A stretch of DNA of 7,626 nucleotides from Planctomycetota bacterium. Its GTDB lineage: Bacteria; Planctomycetota; Planctomycetia; Pirellulales; UBA7805. Shown piece after piece: positions 6,359 to 7,626 of this stretch. The DNA is taken from NCBI GenBank assembly GCA_014237955.1, contig JABABY010000092.1, positions 1 through 7,626 of the forward strand. Direction: 5' to 3'. The notes beneath the pieces were generated by a model. The model saw nothing but the letters and a program-made list of their open reading frames with translations. It ran no database searches and was not told where the DNA came from. The position numbers and the translations under genes are program-made. The stretch's first letter is position 1, and each line of letters starts with the position of its first letter.

Positions 6359-7626
6359 GTGGCTTCGTTTTTTATCATCCAAGGTCGGGATCGCGGTTCC
6401 CGTTTTGAACTCGATAAGCCATTGCTTTCCATCGGCCGCGATGTGAAGAATGATATCCGCTTGCAGGATACCGAAATTTCCCGTCGCCATGCCGAACTCC
6501 ACAAGACAGAGACCGGCTATCAGGTTGTCGATTTGGGAAGTTCCAACGGCACGTTCATCAACGGAGTTACGATTTCCTCCCATGATCTTGCCAGTGGCGA
6601 TCAGTTGTTGCTTGGCCGGACAATGATGCTCTATACCGGCGGGGGACCGAGTGCGATTATCGACGGTAGTGTTGATATCGTCACTTCGAAGCGCGACGAT
6701 GACTCACGAATCTTGCGTTCCATGACCGACAGCGAAGGCAGCCAGTCTCTGTTTCACTACGAGGCGGTCGGCTCAGAGACTCCCTGGCTGGCCCGCGCTC
6801 GCAGTAATTTACAGGTTATGTATCGAACGGCCCTTGCCGTCAGCCATACGCTCGACATCGACGAGTTACTCGATCGCATCATGTCACTCATTTTTGAATG
6901 GGTCGAAGCGGATCGTGGCTGCATCATGCTGGTCAACAATGAAACAGGTGTGCTGGAGCCCCGCGTGCGTCGGAACCGGGTTGGTGTATCGAGCGGTGCT
7001 GCTATTTCGATCAGTAAAACGATCCTTGATTACGTCACGGAGCATGCAGAAGGTGTTTTGACGAGTAATGCAAAAGATGACAAGCGCTGGGATACGGGTG
7101 CAAGTATTGTGCATATGGATGTTCGAGAGGCAATTTGTGTCCCAATGCGCGGGCGATACGGCGTTGTCGGCGTTGTCTATATCGACACATCGACCCCCCC
7201 ACAGAAAGTCTTGCAGCAGGGAGGCAATACTTTTCGCGAGGAGCATCTGAAATTGATGATTGCCATTGCGCATCAGGCGGCATTGGCAGTAGAGGACACG
7301 TCTTACTATTCCGCGATGCTCCAGGCAGAACGCCTTGCAGCGGTCGGCCAGACCATTGCAACCCTTTCCCACCACATCAAGAATATTCTGCAGGGGATTC
7401 GTGGTGGTAGCTACCTGATCGAGATGGGACTGGCCGACGATGATAAGGAGGTGATGCAGAAAGGTTGGCACATCGTTGATAAGAATCAGGGCCGGATCTC
7501 CAATCTAGTAATGGATATGCTTACCTTCAGCAAGGAGCGCGAGCCCCAGATGGCCCCTTCACGTCTGAATGATGTTGTGGCGGATGTTGTGGAACTCATG
7601 CAATCGCGTGCAGAAGAATTGAGTGT
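6359..7626 (+). CDS. Soluble FHA-GAF sensor histidine kinase (partial, C-terminus outside window)
   Basis: A total of 422 residues are visible and the frame is open at the right edge. Residues 1-93 form an FHA domain with all phosphothreonine-binding marks: Gly26-Arg27, Ser41-x-x-His44, SSNGT (61-65) and Asn68-Gly69. A linker of about 50 residues rich in Ser/Asp leads to a GAF domain (about 150-312), opening with a helix and LDIDELLDRIM (165-175) and containing the core VPMRGRYGVVGVVYID (261-276). A HisKA dimerisation helix pair follows (about 315-395): RLAAVGQTIATLSHHIKNIL, with His338 the likely phospho-acceptor, then NLVMDMLTFSK. The ATPase domain should start just past the edge. No membrane segment is seen, so it senses inside the cell. 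FHA probably docks a phosphothreonine protein, tying Ser/Thr kinase signalling to this histidine kinase; GAF may bind a small ligand. The receiver 84 bp upstream is the natural partner. Confidence 0.93.
   Translation, partial: MASFFIIQGRDRGSRFELDKPLLSIGRDVKNDIRLQDTEISRRHAELHKTETGYQVVDLGSSNGTFINGVTISSHDLASGDQLLLGRTMMLYTGGGPSAIIDGSVDIVTSKRDDDSRILRSMTDSEGSQSLFHYEAVGSETPWLARARSNLQVMYRTALAVSHTLDIDELLDRIMSLIFEWVEADRGCIMLVNNETGVLEPRVRRNRVGVSSGAAISISKTILDYVTEHAEGVLTSNAKDDKRWDTGASIVHMDVREAICVPMRGRYGVVGVVYIDTSTPPQKVLQQGGNTFREEHLKLMIAIAHQAALAVEDTSYYSAMLQAERLAAVGQTIATLSHHIKNILQGIRGGSYLIEMGLADDDKEVMQKGWHIVDKNQGRISNLVMDMLTFSKEREPQMAPSRLNDVVADVVELMQSRAEELS

Noticed and set aside
6884..7471. A 195-codon minus-strand open frame
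   Set aside because: It is antisense to the GAF and HisKA coding region. The plus strand has continuous, recognisable domains.
1..7626. CRISPR arrays, tRNA/rRNA genes, insertion sequences, phage or defence genes
   Set aside because: No regularly spaced repeats, cloverleaf, terminal inverted repeats with a transposase, or defence-type protein motifs were seen on either strand.

Overview
The window looks like planctomycete chromosome (Planctomycetota, probably a marine or freshwater Pirellulales/Planctomycetales-type bacterium). The strongest pointers are an N-terminal LEPR-XLL-type sorting motif (LEERQLLA) on a modular secreted protein, a DUF1207 outer-membrane-type protein, a PA/M28/PDZ secreted peptidase, and an FHA-GAF histidine kinase beside a small receiver protein. 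GC content is moderate and several starts are non-ATG (TTG, GTG). The genus cannot be fixed from the sequence.

Layout. Three genes lie on the minus strand, probably as separate transcription units. (1) Positions 1-1944 hold the N-terminal 648 residues of a large surface or extracellular protein that runs off the left edge. It is made of repeated beta-sandwich (carbohydrate-binding-like) modules joined by Pro/Glu linkers, and two of the modules are a clear recent duplication. (2) Positions 2132-3253 hold a DUF1207 protein with signal peptide, Cys-rich neck and predicted outer-membrane barrel, followed by a terminator-like hairpin. (3) Positions 3566-5635 hold a secreted M28 zinc aminopeptidase with an interrupted PA domain and a C-terminal PDZ domain. 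All three products are predicted to act in the envelope or outside the cell.

Positions 5636-5911 are a divergent intergenic region. It holds a near-consensus sigma-70-type promoter firing rightward (TTGACA, 17 bp, TATGAT) and a leader of about 140 nt with two hairpins, the second overlapping the ribosome-binding site. Rightward from there come a single-domain receiver protein with a TTG start (5912-6274) and, 84 bp later, a soluble FHA-GAF-HisKA histidine kinase with a GTG start (6359 to the right edge, truncated before its ATPase domain). These two are probably one signalling operon, in which phosphothreonine recognition by the FHA domain may be tied to a His-Asp relay.

I found no rRNA, tRNA, CRISPR array, insertion sequence, phage gene or defence island. 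I see no clearly undescribed system. The items most worth a second look are the receiver with an altered acidic pocket beside the FHA kinase, its structured leader with an in-frame upstream reading frame, and the duplicated modules of the LEPR-XLL protein. The long reading frames on the strand opposite the minus-strand genes are antisense shadows.
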